Positions 1-5,285 are shown, numbered from the stretch's first letter. The stretch: 5,285 nt of DNA from Bacillota bacterium (GCA_012510305.1 JAAZIE010000419.1:1-5285); one strand, 5' to 3'. The notes: generated by a model from the letters alone, not told the origin. Numbers and translations: made by a program.

Positions 1-42
1 GATTAGAGGTTAGAGGTGGGAAGTTGGAGGGGGGAGGGGATT
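1..42. repeat. 42-bp block of six 7-bp units, copy 1
   Basis: The block divides cleanly into six 7-bp units, with GATTAGA and GGTTAGA first, then degenerate units of the type GGTGGGA and AGTTGGA, ending in GGGGATT. A second copy lies in the same orientation at 374-415 and matches at 40 of 42 positions; the two differences are in the third and fifth units. The block begins at the first base of the window, so its true left limit is unknown. One strand is strongly purine-rich. Its function is unknown; it looks like a dispersed intergenic repeat. Confidence 0.85.
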
Positions 43-47
43 ATGGG

Positions 48-74
48 TCGCCACCGTGGTGCAAGCGGTGGCGA
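48..74. repeat. Inverted repeat, 9-bp perfect stem
   Basis: The arms TCGCCACCG (48-56) and CGGTGGCGA (66-74) are perfectly complementary and enclose a 9-nt loop. No T-run follows on either strand, so an intrinsic terminator is not supported. It lies a few bases inside the first heptamer block and is one more palindrome in the mosaic. The preceding ATGGGTCGCC also occurs in the palindrome at 267-286, suggesting shared ancestry. Confidence 0.6.
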
Positions 75-99
75 GAGATTTACCATAGTGACCCCCGGG

Positions 100-131
100 T
101 TAAACGCGGGCGAGGCATGCCTCGCCCCTAC
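100..131. repeat. Palindromic repeat element, copy A
   Basis: The core at 108-127 is a perfect 20-bp palindrome, GGGCGAGGCATGCCTCGCCC. It is preceded by GTTAAACGC and followed by CTACG. Read on the minus strand it begins CGTAGGGGCGA, the same leader as copy B at 263, so A and B face each other in opposite orientation. Short palindromes with a GTAGGGGCG leader occur repeatedly between genes in several bacterial genomes from my general knowledge; I could not check the family here. Confidence 0.75.
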
Positions 132-225
132 GATTTTATACGGCGGCCGGCGGGCAATAATGATCGCGGCGGAACGTACAGGCCACCGGATGCCGCAAAT
201 GACACGGGGGAAACATTGATAGAAT

Positions 226-248
226 CCGGTACCGTATAACCGTACCGG
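226..248. repeat. Small inverted repeat, 7-bp arms
   Basis: The arms CCGGTAC (226-232) and GTACCGG (242-248) are perfect and enclose 9 nt. The segment also contains overlapping GGTACC and ACCGT echoes. It lies midway between palindromic copies A and B. No role can be assigned. Confidence 0.45.
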
Positions 249-262
249 TACCCTAAACCTCC

Positions 263-288
263 GTAGGGGCGACCCATGGGTCGCCCGA
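263..288. repeat. Palindromic repeat element, copy B
   Basis: The leader CGTAGGGGCGA runs into a perfect 20-bp palindrome at 267-286, GGGCGACCCATGGGTCGCCC. The outer arms GGGCGA/TCGCCC match copy A exactly. The inner eight bases differ but stay palindromic (CCCATGGG against GGCATGCC), so the symmetry has been kept while the sequence changed. Confidence 0.75.
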
Positions 289-343
289 ACCAGGCACCCC
301 CGGGACAAACAGATACCGCCACAACACAAATGAAACATGTGGA

Positions 344-373
344 GTTAACCGCGGGCCGGTCATGCCTGGCCCG
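344..373. repeat. Palindromic repeat element, copy C (degenerate)
   Basis: The sequence GTTAACCGCGGGC, an imperfect palindrome, then GGCCCG parallels copy A (GTTAAACGCGGGC ... TCGCCC) in the same orientation. The perfect stem is CGGGCC (352-357) with GGCCCG (368-373), extendable by a G-T and a G-C pair. The element stops exactly where the second heptamer block begins at 374, so its right flank (CTACG in copy A) has been replaced. It lies just downstream of the murT stop and could fold in the murT transcript, but no U-run follows, so it is not a standard terminator. Confidence 0.6.
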
Positions 374-415
374 GATTAGAGGTTAGAGGTGAGAAGTTGG
401 AGGTGGGAGGGGATT
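374..415. repeat. 42-bp block of six 7-bp units, copy 2
   Basis: Direct repeat of 1-42, 40 of 42 bases identical, with the same six 7-bp units. It begins immediately after palindromic copy C and ends at 415, which is also a codon boundary of murT. Thirty-three of its bases (383-415) are read on the minus strand as ten codons plus the TAA stop of murT. The stop comes from the TTA of the second unit. Confidence 0.88.
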
Positions 416-1822
416 CCGGTCGATCAGGCGGCGCAGCTGCCTCATGGCCGTGTAGTTGGCCAGGATGATCAGCTTTTCGCCGGGCGCGGTGGCGGCGACG
501 GCTTTGCGGAACGCCCCCGGCAGCGAAAGGACGGCGGTTAACCCGGCCCTGTCAAAACCTGCTTTTTCGAGACGTAATTTCACTTCGCCGGCCTTTGTCC
601 CGGAGAGGATTACGCTGCCGGGGCGGGGTCGCAGCGCGGCCAGCTGCTCGAAATCGGCTTCCCAGAGCCATGAACTATCGGTCCCGTCGGCGGGGCGGTC
701 GTTGATGGCGATCAAAAAATGGACCGGCTCCGCCCTTGTTTCTGCGGCAAGGGTGCGCAGCACCGCGTCGGTGCCGGCCGGGTTTTTGACCAGGGCGGTG
801 AGCAAATTTTTGGAGCCGATGCGGTGCTGCTCCATCCGGCCCGCCGGCGGGGCGGCCGCGGACAGGGCCTTCATTATGGCGGCGTCCGGAAGGCCGCAGG
901 CTGACGCGGCGGCGGCGGCCGCCAGGGCGTTGTAGAGGTTGTAAACCCCGGGCAGGGGCAGCGCTGCTTCAAGAGCGCGTCCCTGCAGGATCAGCTGCAG
1001 AGCTCCGTTTTTCCCGAAAGAGGCCGCCGGGCGCAGCTTGAACCCGGGTTCGGGCCGGATAAAGCCGCAGGAAGGGCAGCGGTAACGGCCCAGGTGAGCA
1101 AAATAAAGGCGGCTGTAAAGCAGCTTTTGATCGCAGCGCGGGCAGGGCACCTCCGGCTTTTTCGGCGCAGCCGGGGCGGTGCTTGCCGGGGGGGGCAGCT
1201 CCAGGCCGTAATAAAGGGTTTCTGCGGCGCCCCCGCCGAGGGAGGCGACCAGGGGATCGTCGGCGTTTAAAAGGAGCAGCGCCCCGGGAGGGAGGGCCTG
1301 CAGCCCCTCCTGGATGGCCTTCCTGACCTGCCATGTGCCGCCGAAGCGGTCCAGCTGATCGCGAAAAATATTGGTCACCACGGCGGTGCGGGGGCGCAAG
1401 CTTTTGCTCAGCGCCGGAAAGGCGCCTTCGTCTATCTCCAGCACGGCGTTTTGGGGGGCCAGCTCCGCTTTCCAGGTGGCCGCCTCGATGAGGGTTGTGG
1501 CGATGCCCCAGGAGAGGTTGGCGCCGGCGGCGTTGTGCACGCAGTCCCGCCCGGCCTGTTTGAAGGTTGCCGCCAGCAGCGCGGCGGTGGTGGTTTTACC
1601 GTTGGTGCCGGTGATGGCGACGGTATCGCCGGCAAGCTGACGCGATAAAAATGAGATGAGCTGCGGTGAAACTTTCAGGGCGGCCCGCCCGGGCAGGGTG
1701 GTGCCGCCCTGCTTGAGCATGCGGGTGCTTTCAATAAGCGCTTTGCCCAGAAAGACAGCGCCGCGGTTGCGCCAGCCGGGCCGGGAGAGTCCGGCGGGCG
1801 GTTCCCGGTTTGGTGCGGCCAA
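383..1822 (-). CDS. murT: Lipid II isoglutaminyl synthase, MurT subunit
   Basis: MurT is the ATP-dependent Mur-ligase-like subunit that works with the glutaminase GatD to amidate the D-glutamate of the lipid II stem peptide to D-isoglutamine at the cytoplasmic membrane face. Visible features: a hydrophobic start typical of the family (about residues 22-45), a Mur ligase P-loop TGTNGKTTT (71-79), the central domain with NIFRDQLDR (151-159), a MurT-type zinc ribbon with cysteines 227, 230, 249 and 252, and the C-terminal DUF1727 domain with VKNPAGTDAVL (345-355) and an Asp-rich NDRPADGTDSSWLW segment (374-387). A Pro/Ala-rich linker (about 209-226) precedes the zinc ribbon. The length of 479 is slightly above my recollection of the usual size. 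The start is TTG at 1820-1822, preceded by GGAAGGGGG; the next ATG (codon 35) would remove conserved N-terminal residues. The last ten residues come from a repeat. The usual neighbour gatD is not adjacent in this window. Confidence 0.93.
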   Translation of the reverse strand: MAAPNREPPAGLSRPGWRNRGAVFLGKALIESTRMLKQGGTTLPGRAALKVSPQLISFLSRQLAGDTVAITGTNGKTTTAALLAATFKQAGRDCVHNAAGANLSWGIATTLIEAATWKAELAPQNAVLEIDEGAFPALSKSLRPRTAVVTNIFRDQLDRFGGTWQVRKAIQEGLQALPPGALLLLNADDPLVASLGGGAAETLYYGLELPPPASTAPAAPKKPEVPCPRCDQKLLYSRLYFAHLGRYRCPSCGFIRPEPGFKLRPAASFGKNGALQLILQGRALEAALPLPGVYNLYNALAAAAAASACGLPDAAIMKALSAAAPPAGRMEQHRIGSKNLLTALVKNPAGTDAVLRTLAAETRAEPVHFLIAINDRPADGTDSSWLWEADFEQLAALRPRPGSVILSGTKAGEVKLRLEKAGFDRAGLTAVLSLPGAFRKAVAATAPGEKLIILANYTAMRQLRRLIDRNPLPPPTSHL

Positions 1823-1999
1823 TGGGGAGCCCCCTTCCAGGTTGGATGAGCGGTTACTTCAGCCCGGGGCCGGGTGCCGGCAGGGGCTTTAGCCCGCTGC
1901 GCTATCTTATGCGGCAGCCGGTCTGCAGGCACCGGGGCGGCGGCCCGGTAAAAACCGCCTCTCTTTCAATATGATCCCCGTTATGATTTAATAGAGTCG
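1823..1999. other. Intergenic region between the CBS gene and murT
   Basis: This 177-bp gap separates two leftward genes. It contains a small inverted repeat, ACCGGG (1931-1936) with CCCGGT (1944-1949), but the T-run on the minus strand comes before the hairpin rather than after it, so it is not an intrinsic terminator. I found no convincing -35/-10 pair for murT. Whether the two genes share a transcript cannot be decided from sequence. Confidence 0.5.
1830..1838 (-). promoter_or_regulatory. Ribosome binding site supporting the TTG start of murT
   Basis: On the minus strand the sequence is GGAAGGGGG, ending 7 nt before the TTG at 1822. It is purine-rich and correctly spaced, though not a perfect AGGAGG. 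It favours the TTG over downstream starts, which would cut into the conserved N-terminal segment. Part of it can pair with the CTCCCC between it and the start codon, which could dampen initiation; that is inference. Confidence 0.55.
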
Positions 2000-2464
2000 T
2001 TACCGGGCGATGTTTTTTACCAGGTCATTGCGGGTGACGATACCGACAAGCTTGTTTTCCCGATCGACGATGGGCACCCGGTTAACCTGGTGCCGGCTCA
2101 TCAACCGGGCAATATCAAGCATCTCCGTCTCCTCGCGGGCCGTGTGCACCTTTTTTTTCATCAGCCGGGCAACCTTTGTTTGAGCCAGAAAATCGATCCC
2201 CCGCTTGACGGTGGTTAAATCTTTGATTTCGGCATGGGGGGAAACCCACCCGGAAGGATCGAAGAGGGGGACGACATTTTCTTTTTGGGCGTAGTTGAGA
2301 ATGTCGGTGTTGGAGATAACGCCGGCCAGCACTGCGTCGCTTTCGGTAACGGGCAGGCCGCTGATGTTATGTTCGGCCATGAGGGAGATCGCTTCCTGCA
2401 GGGTCTGCTTTTTGTCGATGCTGATGACGGCGGTGGTCATGATCTCTTTTGCGGTTAAGGACAT
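2000..2464 (-). CDS. Stand-alone protein with two CBS domains
   Basis: This 154-residue soluble protein is almost entirely a pair of CBS domains. The first spans about residues 7-60, with HNISGLPV (32-39) and AGVISNTDIL (47-56). The second spans about 98-152, with HQVNRVPIVD (125-134) and LVGIVTRNDLV (139-149). A linker of about 37 residues separates them. Such pairs (Bateman modules) usually bind adenine nucleotides or S-adenosylmethionine and act as sensors or regulatory partners. No catalytic domain, membrane segment or DNA-binding domain is present, so the target is unknown. The ATG start at 2462-2464 is preceded by a good GGAGG. The gene is transcribed divergently from ade and lies upstream of murT on the same strand. 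A link to adenine metabolism through the neighbouring ade is tempting but only inference. Confidence 0.93.
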   Translation of the reverse strand: MSLTAKEIMTTAVISIDKKQTLQEAISLMAEHNISGLPVTESDAVLAGVISNTDILNYAQKENVVPLFDPSGWVSPHAEIKDLTTVKRGIDFLAQTKVARLMKKKVHTAREETEMLDIARLMSRHQVNRVPIVDRENKLVGIVTRNDLVKNIAR

Positions 2465-2473
2465 TTGTGTTCG

Positions 2474-2478
2474 CCTCC
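2474..2478 (-). promoter_or_regulatory. Ribosome binding site of the CBS gene
   Basis: On the minus strand the sequence is GGAGG, 9 nt before the ATG at 2464. It is a strong Shine-Dalgarno match and fixes the start of the CBS gene. Confidence 0.75.
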
Positions 2479-2499
2479 ACGGTTAAAAGTTGGCTTAAA

Positions 2500-2514
2500 C
2501 CTTATTCGCTAAGG
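2500..2514. promoter_or_regulatory. Operator-like dyad in the divergent intergenic region
   Basis: CCTTA (2500-2504) and TAAGG (2510-2514) form a perfect 5-bp inverted repeat around TTCGC. It lies in the 114-bp gap between the divergently transcribed CBS gene and ade, where a shared regulator could bind. A related CTTAAG palindrome follows at 2531-2536. The arms are short and no regulator family is recognised, so this is a weak candidate. No clear sigma-A promoter is visible in either direction in this gap. Confidence 0.25.
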
Positions 2515-2565
2515 GTGGAAGGGGTTCCTGCTTAAGGGAGTTTGGCAGGGGAGGATATTCATTTC

Positions 2566-2571
2566 AGGAGG
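2566..2571 (+). promoter_or_regulatory. Ribosome binding site deciding the GTG start of ade
   Basis: A perfect AGGAGG lies 7 nt before the GTG at 2579-2581. This is optimal spacing and settles the non-ATG start of ade. Confidence 0.85.
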
Positions 2572-2578
2572 TTGAGCT

Positions 2579-4312
2579 GTGTTTGCAAAAAGGTTGCAGA
2601 AAACAAGCGCGGTGGCGCGGGGGCTGCGCAAGGCTTCGCTTGTGCTCCGCGGGGGCCGGGTGGTGAACCTGTTTACCCGGGAAATAATCGAAACGGACCT
2701 GCTCATCGAGGGCGGGTTGGTGGCGGCGCTGGGCACGGGCTATCCCGCGGGGGAGGTAACGATCGAGCTCGGCGGGGGCTATGTGATCCCCGGCTTGATC
2801 GATGCCCATATCCACCTGGAGAGCACTCTGCTTTTGCCGGACCAGTTTGCCGCGGCGGTGCTGCCGCACGGAACCACGGCCGTGATCGCCGATCCCCACG
2901 AGATCGCCAACGTTCTGGGCAAAAGGGGAGTGGACTTCATGCTCGAGGCGGTGGAACGGCTGCCGCTCGATTTTTACTTTATGGTCCCCTCCTGTGTTCC
3001 CTCCACGGAGATGGAGACCGCCGGGGGGGAGCTTACAGCGGAAGAGGTGGCGCGGCTGCTGGATCATCCGCGCGTGTTGGGGCTGGCCGAGATGATGAAC
3101 TTTCCCGGGGTCATCCAGGGCGATGCAGCGGTGGCGGCAAAAATTGAGGCGGCGCAGCGGCGGGGCAAGCCCGTCGACGGGCACCTGCCGGCGATGGGCG
3201 GCAGGGAGCTGCAGGCCTACCTCGGTGCGGGCATCTCCACGGATCACGAATCGGTGAGCGCTGCGGAGGCCCTGGAGAAAGTGAGCCTGGGGATGAGGGC
3301 GATTATCCGCGAGGGTTCCGCCGCCCGCAATCTCACTGCTCTCTTGCCCGCCGTCGAGGCGGCCGGCAGCCGCTGGTTCATGTTCGGTACCGACGACAAG
3401 GAGGCGGGTGAGCTTTTGTCGGCCGGGCACATCGACGAGCTTATGCGGCGGGCGGTGGCGCAGGGTGGCGACCCCTTCGATGCGGTGGAGATGGCCACGC
3501 TTAACCCGGCGCTTCATTACGGGCTGGCCCGCCGCGGTGCGGTGGCCCCCGGTTACCGGGCCGACCTGGTGGTGGTGGACGATTTACGCAGTTTTAACGT
3601 CCGGATGGTGCTCAAGGGGGGGCGGGTGGTGGCCCGCGAAGGGGCTGCGGCGGTGGAGATACCCCCCTGTGTGCCGGGAGAAGAGCTGCTGCAAACCGTC
3701 CGCCTGCCGCGGGAGCTGGAGGCGAGCGATTTTGCTTTCCCGGCAGCGCCGGGGGCGGTCCCGGTGATCGGGCTCGTCCCGGAACAGATTATCACGGAGA
3801 AGCTCATGCTGGAGCCGCGGCGCGACGCCGGGGGAGCGGTGCGGGCGGATCCGCAGCGCGACCTGGTCAAGGTGGCGGTGGTGGAGCGGCACCGGGGAAG
3901 CGGCCGGGTGGCCACGGGGCTGCTGCGGGGGCTGGGCCTGCGCCGGGGGGCCATCGCTTCGAGTGTGGCGCACGATTCGCACAATATTATTGCGGCCGGT
4001 GTGGAGGAGGCGGCGATGGCGGCGGCGGTAAATGCGCTGGCCCGCGCCGGGGGCGGCTTCGTTGCCGTTGACGGCGCCGGTGCAGTTTTGGACCTGCTGC
4101 CCCTGCCGGTGGCCGGTTTGATCTCGCCGGAGCCCGCCGCGCAGGTGGCTGCGGCGTTGGAGAGGGTCACCGCTGCTGCAAGGAAGCTGGGGGCGGTGCC
4201 GGCCCAACCTTTCCTCACGCTGTCGTTCCTGGCCCTGCCGGTAATCCCGCATCTGAAAATCACCGACCGCGGCCTTTTCGATGTGGACAGCTTCAGCTTT
4301 ATCCGGCCCTGA
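2579..4312 (+). CDS. ade: Adenine deaminase
   Basis: This amidohydrolase-superfamily enzyme (EC 3.5.4.2) hydrolyses adenine to hypoxanthine and ammonia in the cytoplasm, feeding purine salvage. The 577 residues fit the usual family length. The N-terminal strand-rich part (about 20-70) leads into PGLIDAHIHLEST (71-83), whose His77 and His79 are expected metal ligands. PHGTTAVIADPHEIANVLG (96-114), AEMMNFPGVI (170-179), GKPVDGH (196-202), STDHE (220-224) and FGTDD (269-273) are family signatures carrying further metal or active-site residues. ATLNPALHYGLARRGAVAPG closes the catalytic part. The C-terminal adenine deaminase domain (about 400-575) contains VAHDSHNIIAAG (463-474), LPLPVAGLIS (507-516) and LSFLALPVIPHLKITDRGL (548-566). 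No key residue appears to be missing. The start is GTG, with a perfect AGGAGG upstream. The gene is divergent from the CBS gene and is followed by the DUF362 gene after about 100 bp. No purine riboswitch is visible upstream. Confidence 0.97.
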   Translation: MFAKRLQKTSAVARGLRKASLVLRGGRVVNLFTREIIETDLLIEGGLVAALGTGYPAGEVTIELGGGYVIPGLIDAHIHLESTLLLPDQFAAAVLPHGTTAVIADPHEIANVLGKRGVDFMLEAVERLPLDFYFMVPSCVPSTEMETAGGELTAEEVARLLDHPRVLGLAEMMNFPGVIQGDAAVAAKIEAAQRRGKPVDGHLPAMGGRELQAYLGAGISTDHESVSAAEALEKVSLGMRAIIREGSAARNLTALLPAVEAAGSRWFMFGTDDKEAGELLSAGHIDELMRRAVAQGGDPFDAVEMATLNPALHYGLARRGAVAPGYRADLVVVDDLRSFNVRMVLKGGRVVAREGAAAVEIPPCVPGEELLQTVRLPRELEASDFAFPAAPGAVPVIGLVPEQIITEKLMLEPRRDAGGAVRADPQRDLVKVAVVERHRGSGRVATGLLRGLGLRRGAIASSVAHDSHNIIAAGVEEAAMAAAVNALARAGGGFVAVDGAGAVLDLLPLPVAGLISPEPAAQVAAALERVTAAARKLGAVPAQPFLTLSFLALPVIPHLKITDRGLFDVDSFSFIRP

Positions 4313-4322
4313 GCGCCACCGG

Positions 4323-4357
4323 CAGCTGCGGCGGGTTGAACAACCCCCCCGAAGCTG
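4323..4357 (+). terminator. Terminator-like imperfect hairpin after ade
   Basis: Eleven bases after the ade stop, CAGCT (4323-4327) pairs with AGCTG (4353-4357), and inside it GGGTT (4333-4337) pairs with AACCC (4342-4346) around GAAC. A CGG/CCG section with mismatches and one bulged C joins them. The following sequence TTAGAATTT is only mildly T-rich, so termination may be partial. It overlaps the proposed promoter of the next gene. Confidence 0.4.
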
Positions 4358-4364
4358 TTAGAAT
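4336..4364 (+). promoter_or_regulatory. Predicted sigma-A-type promoter of the DUF362 gene
   Basis: TTGAAC (4336-4341) matches the -35 consensus at 4 of 6 positions, and TAGAAT (4359-4364) matches the -10 at 5 of 6. The spacer is exactly 17 nt. Transcription would start near 4371, leaving a leader of about 43 nt. The -35 lies in the loop and stem of the terminator-like hairpin. The DUF362 gene may thus have its own promoter instead of depending only on read-through from ade. Confidence 0.45.
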
Positions 4365-4400
4365 TTAAAAGGGAACAGAGATATTTTTCAATATTATGAC

Positions 4401-4407
4401 AGGGGGG
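4401..4407 (+). promoter_or_regulatory. Ribosome binding site of the DUF362 gene
   Basis: AGGGGGG ends 6 nt before the ATG at 4414. It is an acceptable, purine-rich Shine-Dalgarno variant and supports that ATG as the start. Confidence 0.55.
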
Positions 4408-4413
4408 TTATTT

Positions 4414-5285
4414 ATGGAGCCGGCAAAAGTAAGCCTGGTTAAATTTGCCGATGAACGGGCGAGCATCCGCCGGGCCGTGGAGATGTGTGAGGGGTTCAAA
4501 GAGCTGGATCCGTCCAAAAGAGTGCTGCTGAAGCCCAATTTGGTGATGTGGGACGAGCTCATGCCCTTTCCCAAGTACGGGGTGATCACCACGGCGGTGG
4601 TGGTCGAGGAGATGGTCCGGCTGCTCAAGGAGTACGGCTGCGACGATATTACCATCGCCGAGGCTTCGACCGAGGATAAAGATATAAATTCCAGCACCGC
4701 CGCTGCGTATAAGGGGATGGGCTACCCGGAGCTGGAAAAGAGATACGGGGTGAAGCTGGTCGATCTGAACCGGGAGAGCTTTGAAAAAGTTGAGTTTGAC
4801 GGTTTTTCGCTGAACATGGCCGTGCCGGTCCTGGAGGCGGATTTCATGATCAACCTGCCGGTTTTGAAGACGCATAACTCCACCAAGGTATCGCTGGGCT
4901 TTAAAAATTTGAAGGGGTGCCTGGCCCGGCGTTCCAAGGTTTTCTGCCATCACCGGGAGATCCCGCTCAATCATTTTATTTTGCAGATCGGGGAGAAGCT
5001 GGCCCCGGCGCTGACCTTGATCGACGGGATCTATGCCCTGGACCGCGGACCGGCGGTCAACGGGACCGCCCACCGCGCCGACCTGCTCATCGCCTCGCGG
5101 GATATGTTTGCCGCCGACGTCATCGGGACCGCGCTTTTGGGGATGGAGGCCGCCGAGATCGGGCATCTTGCCGCATATGCGCGCAAGCATAACCGGCCCC
5201 TGGACGGCAGCGGGATCGAGCTCCTTGGTGAAAAGGTCTCCGATCACGCCATGAAGCTGAAATGGGACTGGGGCTGGCTGGAGGA
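4414..5285 (+). CDS. DUF362 domain protein, 3' end outside the window
   Basis: The frame is open from ATG 4414 to the window edge: 290 complete codons plus two bases, with no stop. The translation carries hallmarks of the DUF362 family: VLLKPNLV (37-44), a segment rising to ITTAVVVEEMVRLLKEYG (58-75), then DITIAEAS (78-85). These are followed by INLPVLKTHNSTKVSLGFKN (146-165), TLIDGIYALDRGPAVNG (201-217), and LLIASRDMFAADVIGTALLG (224-243). The family is widespread in anaerobic bacteria and archaea, and some members carry a ferredoxin-like 4Fe-4S region. No function is established that I can state with confidence. No signal peptide or membrane segment is visible. In the part seen, cysteines are scattered (25, 76, 169, 178) with no ferredoxin CxxCxxC motif; one could lie beyond the edge. 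The gene follows ade in the same direction after about 100 bp, with its own likely promoter. Confidence 0.88.
   Translation, partial: MEPAKVSLVKFADERASIRRAVEMCEGFKELDPSKRVLLKPNLVMWDELMPFPKYGVITTAVVVEEMVRLLKEYGCDDITIAEASTEDKDINSSTAAAYKGMGYPELEKRYGVKLVDLNRESFEKVEFDGFSLNMAVPVLEADFMINLPVLKTHNSTKVSLGFKNLKGCLARRSKVFCHHREIPLNHFILQIGEKLAPALTLIDGIYALDRGPAVNGTAHRADLLIASRDMFAADVIGTALLGMEAAEIGHLAAYARKHNRPLDGSGIELLGEKVSDHAMKLKWDWGWLE

Larger units (their letters stand above)
1..382. other. Gene-free repeat mosaic downstream of murT
   Basis: No reading frame here looks like a protein. The open frames on both strands overlap one another, lack plausible domains and read through palindromic repeats. The stretch holds the first 42-bp heptamer block (1-42), a 9-bp-stem hairpin (48-74), three related palindromic elements (about 100-131, 263-288, 344-373) and a small inverted repeat around 226-248. 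Another small echo is ACCCCCGGGTTAAAC at 91-105, matched at 13 of 15 positions by 296-310. Between the palindromes, 132-225 shows nothing I can recognise. I searched for a remnant of gatD, the usual murT partner, and saw none. Confidence 0.7.

Noticed and set aside
1..42. Target-site duplication of an inserted transposon, with its partner at 374-415
   Set aside because: Forty-two bp is far too long for normal target duplications, the copies are internally periodic, and no transposase or terminal inverted repeats lie between them.
3..338. Leftward 111-residue open frame, and overlapping short frames on the plus strand, in the repeat region
   Set aside because: They read through palindromes and the heptamer block, lack domain-like sequence or clear ribosome binding sites, and overlap each other in several frames.
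1..415. CRISPR array suggested by repeated blocks
   Set aside because: There are only two copies of the 42-bp block, about 330 bp apart, with no regular spacers and no cas genes; the palindromes differ in sequence.
1931..1949. Intrinsic terminator after the CBS gene
   Set aside because: The stem is 6 bp, and on the minus strand the T-run lies before rather than after it.
2465..2578. Possible adenine or guanine riboswitch upstream of ade
   Set aside because: Some ade genes have one, but the 114-bp gap shows no purine-aptamer three-way junction with its conserved loops, and the gap is shared with a divergent gene.
2564..3517. Long 317-residue open frame antisense to ade
   Set aside because: It is a GC-rich shadow of the clearly conserved ade frame; its His/Arg/Gly-rich sequence is typical of an antisense reading and it has no recognisable domain.
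4408..5247. 279-residue open frame antisense to the DUF362 gene
   Set aside because: The plus-strand frame from 4414 carries clear DUF362 motifs and runs without a stop to the window edge; the antisense frame is its shadow.

Overview
The window looks like chromosomal DNA from a GC-rich, low-redundancy Firmicute. The best guess is a Clostridia lineage of the Desulfotomaculum/Pelotomaculum/Moorella kind. This rests on strong AGGAGG-type Shine-Dalgarno sites, use of GTG and TTG starts, a MurT-type Mur ligase (a Gram-positive peptidoglycan-amidating enzyme), a Firmicute-like adenine deaminase, and short GTAGGGGCGA-type palindromic repeats between genes. The taxonomic guess is inference only.

Layout from left to right. 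Positions 1-382 hold no credible gene. They are a mosaic of small repeats: a 42-bp block built of six 7-bp units at 1-42, and three related GC-rich palindromic elements near 100-131, 263-288 and 344-373. A second copy of the 42-bp block lies at 374-415. It runs into the 3' end of the leftward gene murT (383-1822) and supplies its last ten codons and its stop. After a 177-bp gap comes a second leftward gene (2000-2464), a 154-residue stand-alone protein with two CBS domains. A 114-bp divergent intergenic region separates it from two rightward genes. These are ade, adenine deaminase (2579-4312, GTG start), and a DUF362-family gene that starts at 4414 and runs off the right edge. A terminator-like hairpin and a good sigma-A-like promoter overlap each other between ade and the DUF362 gene.

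How the genes relate: MurT amidates lipid II together with GatD. The usual neighbour gatD is not next to murT here; the repeat mosaic occupies the place where it would be expected. The CBS protein is a likely adenine-nucleotide sensor of unknown target. Ade converts adenine to hypoxanthine for purine salvage. DUF362 has no assigned function. The genes do not form one obvious pathway, and I see no clear sign of a new defence or mobile system. The most notable feature is the repeat mosaic and how it has capped the murT reading frame.
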